Made by a program: the position numbers and the translations under genes. 64,000 nt of DNA from Alphaproteobacteria bacterium (GTDB lineage: Bacteria > Pseudomonadota > Alphaproteobacteria > CAAHEQ01 > UBA3637): assembly GCA_015062245.1 (NCBI GenBank), contig SUVA01000005.1, positions 1 to 64,000 on the forward strand. The letters run 5' to 3'. A model generated the notes under the pieces. It searched no databases. It was not told the origin of the DNA and was given only the letters and a program-made list of their open reading frames with translations. This document shows positions 18,859-28,280 of the stretch, piece after piece (position 1 is the stretch's first letter; each line of letters opens with the position of its first letter).

Positions 18859-19105
18859 TATCCACCTTTTGTCCGCCCAGTTCCAACAATTCGCCCACCT
18901 GAAAAGGTGGGTGGATGTTAACAACTACGTCTACAAGGAAATAGTCCTGCCTTATTGGGGTGGATACCTTATTCGGCAGGCATCCACCCATGAATTCACA
19001 CACTCCTTCGGCGTATCCATGGCGGATGCCGACAGAATTCTCTTCTGCCCTTGTAGACGGTCGGATTGTTAACTCCTAGCTCGGGGGGCATAATGCCCAA
19101 GCAGT
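18859..19105 (-). ncRNA. Structured 5' leader (candidate cis-regulatory RNA) of the SLOG gene
   Basis: P1 GUUAACAA/UUGUUAAC + GUCUACAAGG/CCUUGUAGAC; hairpin GGGUGGAUGCC/GGUAUCCACCC (one G-U pair only on the minus strand); pseudoknot CCUGCC/GGCAGG; hairpin CCCACCU-UUUC-AGGUGGG; SD-complementary segments. Confidence 0.65.
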
Positions 19106-19108
19106 AGC

Positions 19109-19137
19109 ATTATAGTAAATTTATTTTCTAAATGCAA
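19109..19137 (-). promoter_or_regulatory. Sigma70-like promoter for the SLOG leader
   Basis: Minus strand TTGCAT - 17 nt - TATAAT. Confidence 0.7.
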
Positions 19138-19154
19138 GTATTTTAAGTTAGGAT

Positions 19155-21842
19155 TTAATGTTGAGCCTGTGGGGGTAAAATGGGGGCTTTAAACTTGGGA
19201 GTTGTTGTAGTTTTTGAAACATCTTGGCTTTTTTCCATATGTTCCCCTTCTTTTGATCCTTTTGAAAGCATTGAGGTTAAGGTCTGCGAAGAACCATTTT
19301 CAATTATCCCAACATATTTTTTCATGCTTTCATACAATGCTTTGGGTTGAGATATTGCTTCTAGTGTAATACTGGATAATTGGAGTTCCTTTGGTAATTC
19401 TTTTGCCCCCGTCTTTTTCAAATATTCTTGTCCAATTACTATAAAATTTCCTAAATCTTCACGTTCAAAGCGAGGATTATTCTCATAATACTTAAAGTCT
19501 TTTGCATCCTCATAGTCAGAAACCAATTTTTGTGAATGTAGATACATTTTTGTGAAAATTTCGGGCGAAAGTCCTTGTGGATTTTTATCGGAAGCTAATA
19601 ACGGTAGATTATCAACAAAATTTTTAGCGTTATTTGTTTTAGATGCTAATGTAGTATGATTCATATTGAGAGGATAATTAAATAAGTCCTTTTGAACAAT
19701 AGCAACAGACATAATTAGGTCTTGTTTTGCTTCTTTGGGAGCATCTTTTTGCCATGCCAAACCTTTCTTTTCCTCTAACCAAGATTGAACTGTTCCTGTT
19801 TTTTGTGCTTGGGTATATTCCCCCTCTTTTTTTGCGTATAACTCTCTCAATCCCGAAATAGACGTTTGAAGATCAGAAGCCAGTTTTTCTTCTTTATAAG
19901 AGGATTGATTTAAAACAATATTGGAAAATTTATTTACTGCACTTTGTATTTTTTCAAATGAAAGATCAGAAAGACGGGTCATCCCTTCTGTTGTTTTGTC
20001 AAAACCATAAGGTTGAGCAACTCTTTCAAAGTATTTCATAAATGAGCCTGTATACAATTCTATATTAGGGTTCTTTTCGGTGAATACTTTTTTTAACACA
20101 GGTAGTCCCTCATTTTCAAGACAATTTAGATGGGCAGCCATAGGATCAGAAGATTTTGCATTCCTTTGATATGTTTGTTCCATATTGGCATATAATTCCT
20201 TGCCTAACTTTGCACCTTCTAACATAGAAGTTAAATAATCAGTTAAACTCTGTTCTAATTCTTTGGCTGTTTTATTTCCCAAAATTTCTTTTATTTTTTG
20301 GGAGGTTTCAGCTAGTCCCTTTGCATGAACCTCCTTATCTTTTGGGTCTTTTCTGCTTCTATTATACACTTGTCGGATATTTTGAGCATAATCTACATAA
20401 ACAGGATGTAATTTTTTCATTATATCGGCATCTTGTCCTGTCATTTTATGTTTATCCATATAATCTTTCATCCAGCCCAATTCCTCTGGACGAGCGGCAA
20501 TATCACCACGTAATGCAATAATATCATATATTTTGGATAAAAGAGGATCATTTGTTTGTCCTTTTCCATCCTTAGCTGAAACCATAGTAGGTCTTTGTGT
20601 TAAATTAGCAACAAATTCTACTACATACTGATCTGGGGGATAGCTGTTATTAATTTGATCTGTAATACTTGCCCTCAATGGATTTTTGTCTTTTATATCT
20701 ATCAACATATATGCCCATTTTGCCCAATCATAATTTTCCAAACGTTGTTTCTCTCCACCATACTTAATATCTGTATCGTGTCCCAATTCATGGGCTAAAA
20801 CATTTTTTTCTCCTTGTCTCCTTCTCCCTTCTTTTGAGAAATAGCCGTAAACAGGACCATCAATGACTACATCTTTTCCATTGCTGTATGCCATATAATC
20901 GCTACCAAAACTATTTCCAATGTGATTTTGTCGTCCTCTATTTTCTATCAAAATTCTTCCGCCTTCTTTGGAAAATCTTTTGATTTGTGTTCTCAATTTC
21001 TCATCCTGAATCATTTGTCCATATTCTTCTTGTAGACGTTCCAAACTCCTACTTGCCCACAAATAATCTTCTGGAAAATGCAATTTTTCATAAGTTGATT
21101 TCAACAAATCAGATGGATTTCCCCAAAATTCTAACTCAACAACCTTATCTTTTGAAAAATCATCATCTTTTATTTCATTCTTTTCTTCTGGTGTCATACC
21201 ATCTAAACTTGGCAACTGGCGTAATATAACGGGGGGCATAGATTCTTCAGCCATATACCAACCATCTCCCTCTAATAAAGTAGCAGGTTTTTCCTCCCCA
21301 AAAGTTAGTCCTCTCTTATAACGTCCGATTTTTTTGTTTTCAAATTCTTGTAAGGATGCATGTTGTTCTTTGATAATATCATAAATCTTCTTTTTCTCTG
21401 AATTTTCCTCTGTTGATGCCTTAGAATTGGTTATCCCAAAAGCTCCATTGACTCTGGATGTCAAAGCAGGGCTTAAATATTTTGAAAACCAGTGATAATC
21501 AAGCTGTTGTCCTTCTCTTGTTTTTCCTTGTAAAAATTTTTCCTTTAATGCCAATGTTTCATCAGTAAATTCTGGAAAATAAGCTTCAAAGAAGGAGGAA
21601 ATGAATTCAGGAGATGATTCTCTACATAGGGTTGCTAAAAAACTGTCCCGATAAGGCATTACTGGGCCAGATACATTGGCATACTTTAACAATGATGTTG
21701 CATCAGGATAAAGTGCTTGAACTCCCTTTAAATCCTCATTTTTAACTAATTCTAAAAATTGCTTGTCCCGTTTCAAACATTCCGCAAAAGCTTGATGCTT
21801 TTTCGCAATTAATTCTTCCGATTTTTGCCAAGATAATGCCAT
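19155..21842 (-). CDS. Large putative zinc metalloprotease-like protein
   Basis: 895 aa; NVLAHELGHDTDIKYGG (HExxH) with a downstream conserved-looking acidic segment; no signal peptide. Confidence 0.6.
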   Translation of the reverse strand: MALSWQKSEELIAKKHQAFAECLKRDKQFLELVKNEDLKGVQALYPDATSLLKYANVSGPVMPYRDSFLATLCRESSPEFISSFFEAYFPEFTDETLALKEKFLQGKTREGQQLDYHWFSKYLSPALTSRVNGAFGITNSKASTEENSEKKKIYDIIKEQHASLQEFENKKIGRYKRGLTFGEEKPATLLEGDGWYMAEESMPPVILRQLPSLDGMTPEEKNEIKDDDFSKDKVVELEFWGNPSDLLKSTYEKLHFPEDYLWASRSLERLQEEYGQMIQDEKLRTQIKRFSKEGGRILIENRGRQNHIGNSFGSDYMAYSNGKDVVIDGPVYGYFSKEGRRRQGEKNVLAHELGHDTDIKYGGEKQRLENYDWAKWAYMLIDIKDKNPLRASITDQINNSYPPDQYVVEFVANLTQRPTMVSAKDGKGQTNDPLLSKIYDIIALRGDIAARPEELGWMKDYMDKHKMTGQDADIMKKLHPVYVDYAQNIRQVYNRSRKDPKDKEVHAKGLAETSQKIKEILGNKTAKELEQSLTDYLTSMLEGAKLGKELYANMEQTYQRNAKSSDPMAAHLNCLENEGLPVLKKVFTEKNPNIELYTGSFMKYFERVAQPYGFDKTTEGMTRLSDLSFEKIQSAVNKFSNIVLNQSSYKEEKLASDLQTSISGLRELYAKKEGEYTQAQKTGTVQSWLEEKKGLAWQKDAPKEAKQDLIMSVAIVQKDLFNYPLNMNHTTLASKTNNAKNFVDNLPLLASDKNPQGLSPEIFTKMYLHSQKLVSDYEDAKDFKYYENNPRFEREDLGNFIVIGQEYLKKTGAKELPKELQLSSITLEAISQPKALYESMKKYVGIIENGSSQTLTSMLSKGSKEGEHMEKSQDVSKTTTTPKFKAPILPPQAQH

Positions 21843-21959
21843 AATATTCTCCTTTTTCTTGCAAGAATAGCAAATTTTTCAATGGATTACAACTGTATTC
21901 TTGATTTTCTGAAAAATATATGGTATAGCATTGAAAATACTAATAGATAGGAGGTTTAT

Positions 21960-23609
21960 ATGGAGAAAAAAGTAGAATATCACAAAGATGGTAAAACCAT
22001 TGAACGGGAATATTTTGTTGATGATAAGAATCAAAAACAGGATAAACAAATAACTTATTATCCTGATGGAAGTATCAAATCTGAAACAGTTTATAAAGAT
22101 GGAAAACCCACTGGTTTATCCTTATTTTATAATGAGATGCATGTAGTTATACGCAAAACAAATCATAAAGAAGATGGAACACAGGAAATTGAAAGTTATT
22201 ATCCCAATGGACAGTTAGAATATAAAGAAGTTAGAGATGTAAATGGGATAAGTAATGGGCTTTCCCAACACTATAATAAAGAGGGACAATTGGCTCATGA
22301 AGCAACTTATCAAAATGGTTTGAAGATTGGTGTTGAAAAATTTTATATAAATGGGAATTTAGATAAGAAAACAGTATATAAAGAACATGAAGAAATTGAA
22401 ACAGAGGAAACATACCATTCTAATGGAAAATTATCAGGGAAAAGAGTGTATCAAAATAATTGCCTTATTTTAGAAGAACGCTATAATACAGATGGTGTTT
22501 TAGAGTCCAAAGAATATAAAGAAAATGAGCTAGAAATCAAAGAAGCATATGATCATGAACAATTGAAATCAAAGGAAGTTTTATCATCTGATGGTAAAAA
22601 AGTAGTGGAATCTTATTTAAAAGGTCAATTATTTGAAAAATATACAGAACAAAACTATAAAAAGAATGGACATTACCAGACATATACTAGCGGAAAGTTA
22701 TTTGAAGAGGGGGATTATAAAAACGGATTAAAGGATGGAATTATAAAAATGTATAATCCCAATGGGGATGTAAGGGATGAAATAACCTATAATCAGGGGG
22801 TTATTGATAACTGGATATACTATGTAGATAAGAAACCAATGTATAAAACTTCTTATAGGAATGGATTACCAGAAAAAATTGAATATTTTGATAAAGATTT
22901 GGAAGTATCAGAATTGCCCAAGCGTCCGAAAGATGGAGCTTATCAGTTAAAAAGAACTGATGGAAGTGTATGGGAAGAAGGTATTGCCAAAAATGGTTTT
23001 CATATTCCAACAAAAAAATACCATCCAAATGGACAATTACAATTGAAAATTGAATATAGCGATAATGGGCAAAAGGTATTAGAGGAAACATATTCCATTA
23101 CAGGAGAATTGGTTGGTAAAAATGTATATGAAAATAATTTGCCCGTATTACAAGAACGTTATAAAAATGGGAAATTGTTTTCCAAAGAATATAAAGAAAA
23201 CGATTTGGATGTTTACGAATTTTATCCTCGTGGAGAATTGGGATCTAAAACAATTTTATACCCTGATGGTAAAAGAATGCGTGAATCTTATCATAACGGC
23301 AAATTATGGATAAAGGCCGAAGAAAGGAATTATAAAAAAGATGGATTATTCCAGTCATACAGTATTTTAGATGGATCATTAGAAAGAGAGGGAACTTATA
23401 AAAACGGTAAAGAGGTTGGTGTTTGGAAGGAATATCGTAGTGATGGAACTCTTTCTCGTCAAATAACCTATAAAGATGGATTAAAAGAAATAGAAGAATC
23501 TTATATGATGGGACATATTCGGGAGAAAATCTTTTATAAAAATGGTCTGAAAGAAAAGGTTGAAAAATATAAATTAGATGGAACTTTATCAACTGTCACA
23601 ACGGTATAA
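21960..23609 (+). CDS. MORN-variant/YwqK-family repeat protein
   Basis: Many repeats of YxNGxLxxKxxYKDGxxxGxxxxYxxDG type. Confidence 0.8.
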   Translation: MEKKVEYHKDGKTIEREYFVDDKNQKQDKQITYYPDGSIKSETVYKDGKPTGLSLFYNEMHVVIRKTNHKEDGTQEIESYYPNGQLEYKEVRDVNGISNGLSQHYNKEGQLAHEATYQNGLKIGVEKFYINGNLDKKTVYKEHEEIETEETYHSNGKLSGKRVYQNNCLILEERYNTDGVLESKEYKENELEIKEAYDHEQLKSKEVLSSDGKKVVESYLKGQLFEKYTEQNYKKNGHYQTYTSGKLFEEGDYKNGLKDGIIKMYNPNGDVRDEITYNQGVIDNWIYYVDKKPMYKTSYRNGLPEKIEYFDKDLEVSELPKRPKDGAYQLKRTDGSVWEEGIAKNGFHIPTKKYHPNGQLQLKIEYSDNGQKVLEETYSITGELVGKNVYENNLPVLQERYKNGKLFSKEYKENDLDVYEFYPRGELGSKTILYPDGKRMRESYHNGKLWIKAEERNYKKDGLFQSYSILDGSLEREGTYKNGKEVGVWKEYRSDGTLSRQITYKDGLKEIEESYMMGHIREKIFYKNGLKEKVEKYKLDGTLSTVTTV

Positions 23610-23635
23610 TTTTCCAATCCTTGAAACAAATGTCC

Positions 23636-24493
23636 TTATTTGTTTTTCAGATACTGAACCAATATTTCATAATTTTCAGTGAGTTGTTGGAACATTTTCG
23701 CATTTTGTTTGCTAATATCTGGATGGTATTTTTTTGCCAAAGTTCTGTATCGTCTTTTAAGGTTAGATAAAGCAAGAGGTTCTACCAATTGCATAAAATC
23801 TAACGCCTTTTTAATTTTATCCGTAATGGTTGTTTTTTTGTTAAAACTTGTTCGTTCATAACTTGCCTTATTTGTATAACGACCAACAATAGCATCCATT
23901 ATATCTCGGCAATTTTCTTTGTTAATTGACCGAAACAGAGCATCTAACAAGGATAAATTGTCAATTCCTTTATATTCAATTTGGTGCTTATCTGCAACAT
24001 TTTTTAATCTGGTTGTAAACCATTTTCCCCAGTTAAAAGGATATACTTTTATTCCCCAAGTGGAATCACAATAATGTAAGGTCATCAATGTTTCCAACAT
24101 TAAAACTTGGTATTTTCCCCGTTTAGGATCTAATTCTTCCAAATCCTTCTTAAACGATAAAATTGTCTCTTCTATACTTTCTTGATAGAATTTTATCTTC
24201 CATTTTGGGGTTAAAGGAGATGATAACCAACATATTGCACTTTGTATATACTCAATCCATTCTCCCCTGTCATCATAACTTTGTGGAAGATAACGCTGTA
24301 TGTTTTGGTTTAATCGCCCAATTAAATCATCAAACCTGTGGACAATTTTCCAAAATAATTCTCTACAAAAAATTATTACTAAAAAATCAACCATACACAA
24401 CATTTCAGTTTGAGGTAATGTCAATTCTGATGCGTCAATAGCATACGATTTTTTTTGTGGTAATATCTTTTTTTTAGCAGGAAGAACTATCAT
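23636..24493 (-). CDS. Protein with C-terminal J domain
   Basis: LKRRYRTLAKKYHPDISKQNAKMFQQLTENYEIL (HPD motif) at the C-terminus; unrecognised N-terminal region. Confidence 0.75.
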   Translation of the reverse strand: MIVLPAKKKILPQKKSYAIDASELTLPQTEMLCMVDFLVIIFCRELFWKIVHRFDDLIGRLNQNIQRYLPQSYDDRGEWIEYIQSAICWLSSPLTPKWKIKFYQESIEETILSFKKDLEELDPKRGKYQVLMLETLMTLHYCDSTWGIKVYPFNWGKWFTTRLKNVADKHQIEYKGIDNLSLLDALFRSINKENCRDIMDAIVGRYTNKASYERTSFNKKTTITDKIKKALDFMQLVEPLALSNLKRRYRTLAKKYHPDISKQNAKMFQQLTENYEILVQYLKNK

Positions 24494-24612
24494 TTTTTTA
24501 GATCCTTTTATAAATCAATACCACTGAATCTACAAGAAAAACTTATTTTAGTCAAGTTATACTTGACTTTCATAAAGTCTTTTTATAGACTTTTTAACAT
24601 GAAAGGACAGCA

Positions 24613-25815
24613 ATGACTGAGGAACAAGAAATAGCACTCCAACGTATCAACGATCCCGCTTATTTTAATTATTCAGGATCGGAATCAGACATTGCTTTAC
24701 TTCACTCTTTGATGGAAAATGTGGCAAAATCTGAATGGGGTGCAAAAATTATTTCGGGTTTAAAAAGAAATGAGGATTTACCAGAAAGCCATCAGCTTAC
24801 AATTAAAATTCAAGATGCCCAACAAATTGGTTTACCTCCGTCGGGGGCTGTTCACTGTGATAATGGAGATATTGTTCTATTCAAGAGAGATAAAGATGCA
24901 AATGATGAAAAAGTTTTTCAGGGATGGGTAAGATCGCTAGCTCATGAATTATGTCATGAAGAACAATTCCAACAAGGATTACATGAATATAGCAATTTTA
25001 CACCAGAACAAAACTTTATTATCAATAGATTACAAGAATTAGATGCACTGAACCATGGATTGACAGGGAAAGATAACGCAACAAAGCAAGGTTTTGAAGG
25101 AACTGGGGGAGCTGGCCATTACGCAACTATATATAACCATCAAGCATTGATCGCATCTTTTGGAGCAATCCATGAAGGAAAAGTTTCAGATAAGAGCTTT
25201 GAAGAAATTAGGGATACCTATGTTAAAAGATTAGGTGTCAATATAGACCCAGAATATTTTTCAGCACAAACAATAGCAAACTCTTATTGTGGAAAGTTTT
25301 TCTTACCAGATGGTAAAATGCCTATACAGCATGAAACCCATAATATGAATGATGGGAAATTATCCACATTTAAACACCCCGAACGTGAATTAAGGATTTA
25401 TACTCCCAAAGATGGGGGAATAGGCATAAGAGAACAGACATTTAAAACTGGACATAAAACCCTCTGTTTTTTTGATCAAAAATCATCAGAAACTCTACTT
25501 GCGATTGATCAGTATGGGGGTGAAATTCAAAAAGTTCAAACGAGAAACAATCCAAGTGAATGTAGAGATTCCAAAGATTTTGAACAAACAGTATCTCAAA
25601 TGCACCTTTCAAAAGATGTGTCAGACGCTTTCAATTTTGATGCATCAAAAGTAAAGGGATTTATTGATTCGCCCCAAAAAAAGGAAAATTTTGGTGGTTT
25701 AAGATGCTTTTTATCTCAACAAAGTAAAGAAGGTGCTGGTCTTCAATCACACTCGGAGCAAAAACAATCAACAGCTCCATCTCCTGTGATGACCCTAAAA
25801 GGAATGAGTAGATAA
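24613..25815 (+). CDS. Putative HExxH metalloprotease-like protein
   Basis: WVRSLAHELCHEEQFQQGLHE; 400 aa; no signal peptide. Confidence 0.5.
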   Translation: MTEEQEIALQRINDPAYFNYSGSESDIALLHSLMENVAKSEWGAKIISGLKRNEDLPESHQLTIKIQDAQQIGLPPSGAVHCDNGDIVLFKRDKDANDEKVFQGWVRSLAHELCHEEQFQQGLHEYSNFTPEQNFIINRLQELDALNHGLTGKDNATKQGFEGTGGAGHYATIYNHQALIASFGAIHEGKVSDKSFEEIRDTYVKRLGVNIDPEYFSAQTIANSYCGKFFLPDGKMPIQHETHNMNDGKLSTFKHPERELRIYTPKDGGIGIREQTFKTGHKTLCFFDQKSSETLLAIDQYGGEIQKVQTRNNPSECRDSKDFEQTVSQMHLSKDVSDAFNFDASKVKGFIDSPQKKENFGGLRCFLSQQSKEGAGLQSHSEQKQSTAPSPVMTLKGMSR

Positions 25816-25820
25816 TTTTA

Positions 25821-26096
25821 TTATTTACAACGTTCTTTAAGTGCTTTTTGAATTTGAATTGTTTTATCAAATCCCCAATCAGCCACAGAGATGGTTTTAT
25901 TCATCAGTTCATCTCCAATACCTAATTTGGGAATTTTATTATCAAAAAAATAATCCGTCATATTAGTTGCAGCACCCAAAATTGTTTTGGACATATCAGC
26001 CGAAAAATCAAAACCATATTTTGTGGCATACATTGCTAATAAAGAAAGAGACAATAATGTCTTTGCAGTTTGTTTTGCTAACTTCTTGCGATCCAT
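25821..26096 (-). CDS. Hypothetical protein
   Basis: 91-aa ORF with SD AGGAGG upstream. Confidence 0.45.
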   Translation of the reverse strand: MDRKKLAKQTAKTLLSLSLLAMYATKYGFDFSADMSKTILGAATNMTDYFFDNKIPKLGIGDELMNKTISVADWGFDKTIQIQKALKERCK

Positions 26097-26198
26097 TAGA
26101 ACCTCCTTTATGGATTATATTATACCATAAATTCCAAATCTTGTCAAAAAATATTGTCAGCATAAAAACATATTGGCACAGATACACATTAAACAACC

Positions 26199-26825
26199 CT
26201 ACACAAACTTTTTGGCATAGAAACCGTGGGGATTTTTGTCGGTGGGGTAAAGGTATGTACCATTTTTGCACCAGCTTAAAGCGTAAGGGTCTTGGGCAAT
26301 TCTTTCATAAAAAACATCTTTAACAGGTCTTTGGGTCAGTAATGACTTCACAAAATCCCATCCAGAATACACACTCGCCAACTGGTAGGTCATTTTGGGT
26401 AGTCCTTTTATTTCTGGCGGTTTCTTGGCATTTTGTATGATGGCCTGTGTGGTATAGGATGCTTCATAAGGGACGGTATCAGTAATTGTATAGACACACG
26501 CTTTCTGGTCTTGTAAACCCCAGCCAAAGCATAAGTATTCCCCTATCTTTTGTTCAATGATCTTAAAAGTAAAAATTTCTTGCCTGCTACGGTCATAAAA
26601 GTGCCATGGGGTATCTTCTTGTTCCCAAAGGTTCATCAGTTCCCCTAAACGAAGGTCAAAGCGGTCTCTGACACCATCCTTGCCGACATAACTGCATCCT
26701 GTCTCAATATTGTAAAGTAGATAAGAGGAATAAATTAGATCTTTATATTCCATGATGAGGGGGAGATTCATTAAAAGATCAAGTTCCATCTTGGTGGGAT
26801 TTGGATTATAAGTCATTAAAAACAT
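26199..26825 (-). CDS. Hypothetical protein (weak GIY-YIG-like N-terminal segment)
   Basis: YSSYLLYNIETGCSYVGKDGVRDRFDLRLGEL is only loosely like GIY-YIG; family not assigned. Confidence 0.45.
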   Translation of the reverse strand: MFLMTYNPNPTKMELDLLMNLPLIMEYKDLIYSSYLLYNIETGCSYVGKDGVRDRFDLRLGELMNLWEQEDTPWHFYDRSRQEIFTFKIIEQKIGEYLCFGWGLQDQKACVYTITDTVPYEASYTTQAIIQNAKKPPEIKGLPKMTYQLASVYSGWDFVKSLLTQRPVKDVFYERIAQDPYALSWCKNGTYLYPTDKNPHGFYAKKFV

Positions 26826-27091
26826 TTGAACTCCTTTTTAGTTATTTTTACAAAAGTATTTATTGTTTAATTCACAGAAGTTTTTAAACCAATAAAAATA
26901 ACCCCACCAGCACGATGAGGTTATCAATCAACCAAAAGGGAGCAAAACATCTCCAAATGGTATTTATTAGCAAAAGACCCATTTAATGACAAATAAAACA
27001 CCAACCAGAAGCAAAATGGGAAAACAACACCCACCAATTGGTAAATCCCTCCATTCCCCCGTTTTTGATTTTCGGGCTTTTTTTGGCTTTT

Positions 27092-27204
27092 TTGATCAAT
27101 AGGGGACTTCTTTTTTAATGAAATCAATGGCCCTTTTTTAGAGACAGATCAATTTCTTCTTTTTAATTAAAACCAATTGATCTTTTCCTTGGAGCTGATC
27201 AATT
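27092..27204. repeat. Cluster of GATCAAT/ATTGATC motifs in an AT-rich tract
   Basis: TTGATCAAT (27092), GATCAATT (~27147), AATTGATC (~27175), TGATCAATT (27196). Confidence 0.6.
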
Positions 27205-27334
27205 CCTATTATCAATAAGAAGGAAAAAAAGGTCTATTATAATAGATTCTTTTTTAATTATATTATAATTCTATTATAGCAACAAAAAACGCCCTGATAG
27301 CCCTTGATATATATAGCGTTTCTAAATTTAAGGC

Positions 27335-27478
27335 GGTGTTATACGACACCACTAGTGGTGTTATATACCTCCATCATAGGTATTATACGAAATCACCCAA
27401 CGGTGTTATACAACACCAAACCCACTTTTAGCGGTGTTATACGACACCACCCCTAAATAACTGGTGTTATACGACACC
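27335..27478 (+). repeat. Six iteron-like repeats, consensus GGTGTTATACGACACC
   Basis: Copies start at 27335, 27357, 27379, 27402, 27433, 27463: three exact, one with a single change, two degenerate; spacing 22, 22, 23, 31, 30 bp. Confidence 0.88.
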
Positions 27479-28156
27479 ACTTGATTTTGGGGATTTGATA
27501 ATTGTTTGTATTTTATAGGCATAGGAGGTTGGTTTAACTAAATCCTCTAATTCTTCTTGGGTTAAATGCTCTTGTAAATCAGATTTCAAAAAATCAACAA
27601 TTGAGAAATCATAGTAGTTATTTTCCCTAATAAGTTGCTCTAATTTTTCTTTGGAACATCCATTGTTCAAAAAAAGTTGTTCCAAACAGGCAATTCGTAT
27701 TTCTGATTGAATAAGTAGAGGAATTACCTTTCCATATGTTTCTTTGCGAAGTCCTCTCAATACCTTGCTCAAATTTAGATTTTCTGCGGTCAATTGTTCA
27801 TTTTCTTTTTTAAGACCTTTGTTTTCCATTTCATAATAATCTGCCCATCTTTGAGCATTTTCTTGCCCTTGTTTGGCAATTTTTTTATCAACATCTGCCA
27901 TATTACCTGTAATGGGGATAAACTCCTTTCCAGACAAAGAAAGATACCTTTTTTTCTTATTATCTGTTGTTTTGATTAAATATCCCTCACGAACCAATCT
28001 ATTGACAATAGATTTAACGGTAGTCGGTTGAATCCCAATTCCCAAAGCAATAGCATCATTCCCCATATAAAATTGATGATTGTTGTTTGTTTTGAACTTG
28101 ATAAATGTTAGCAACATACGTTCAGTGGTTGATAGTTCGGATTTGCTTCTACTCAT
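27467..28156 (-). CDS. Winged-helix/HTH DNA-binding protein with coiled coil; candidate iteron-binding or replication protein
   Basis: LSTTERMLLTFIKFKTNNNHQFYMGNDAIALGIGIQPTTVKSIVNRLVREGYLIKTTDNKKKRYLSLS; C-terminal codons overlap the last iteron. Confidence 0.65.
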   Translation of the reverse strand: MSRSKSELSTTERMLLTFIKFKTNNNHQFYMGNDAIALGIGIQPTTVKSIVNRLVREGYLIKTTDNKKKRYLSLSGKEFIPITGNMADVDKKIAKQGQENAQRWADYYEMENKGLKKENEQLTAENLNLSKVLRGLRKETYGKVIPLLIQSEIRIACLEQLFLNNGCSKEKLEQLIRENNYYDFSIVDFLKSDLQEHLTQEELEDLVKPTSYAYKIQTIIKSPKSSGVV

Positions 28157-28280
28157 TTTTTGCTCCTTGATTGGTTTAGAGATATTTATTCTCTGGTGTC
28201 CTTTACACTTTTTCATTTACAAAATTGTGATTGAAATTGGTTGGATTTTTTAGTTGATCCAACCAAAACAACATGGATGA

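Noticed and set aside
18851-19072. 73-aa plus-strand and overlapping minus-strand ORF (18770-19003)
   Set aside because: Fall within the structured leader and the start of the SLOG gene; composition explained by the inverted repeats; no domain.
18917-19073. Retron msr/msd or MITE
   Set aside because: The flanking inverted repeats invited this, but there is no reverse transcriptase nearby and no target-site duplication; promoter plus SD-complementary pairing favours a leader RNA.
26199-26825. GIY-YIG homing endonuclease
   Set aside because: Only a loose YLLYNIETGCSYVG similarity; spacing and catalytic residues are not convincing.
27335-27478. CRISPR array
   Set aside because: Repeats are 16 bp and spacers 6-15 bp with degenerate copies and no cas genes; iteron or operator array fits better.
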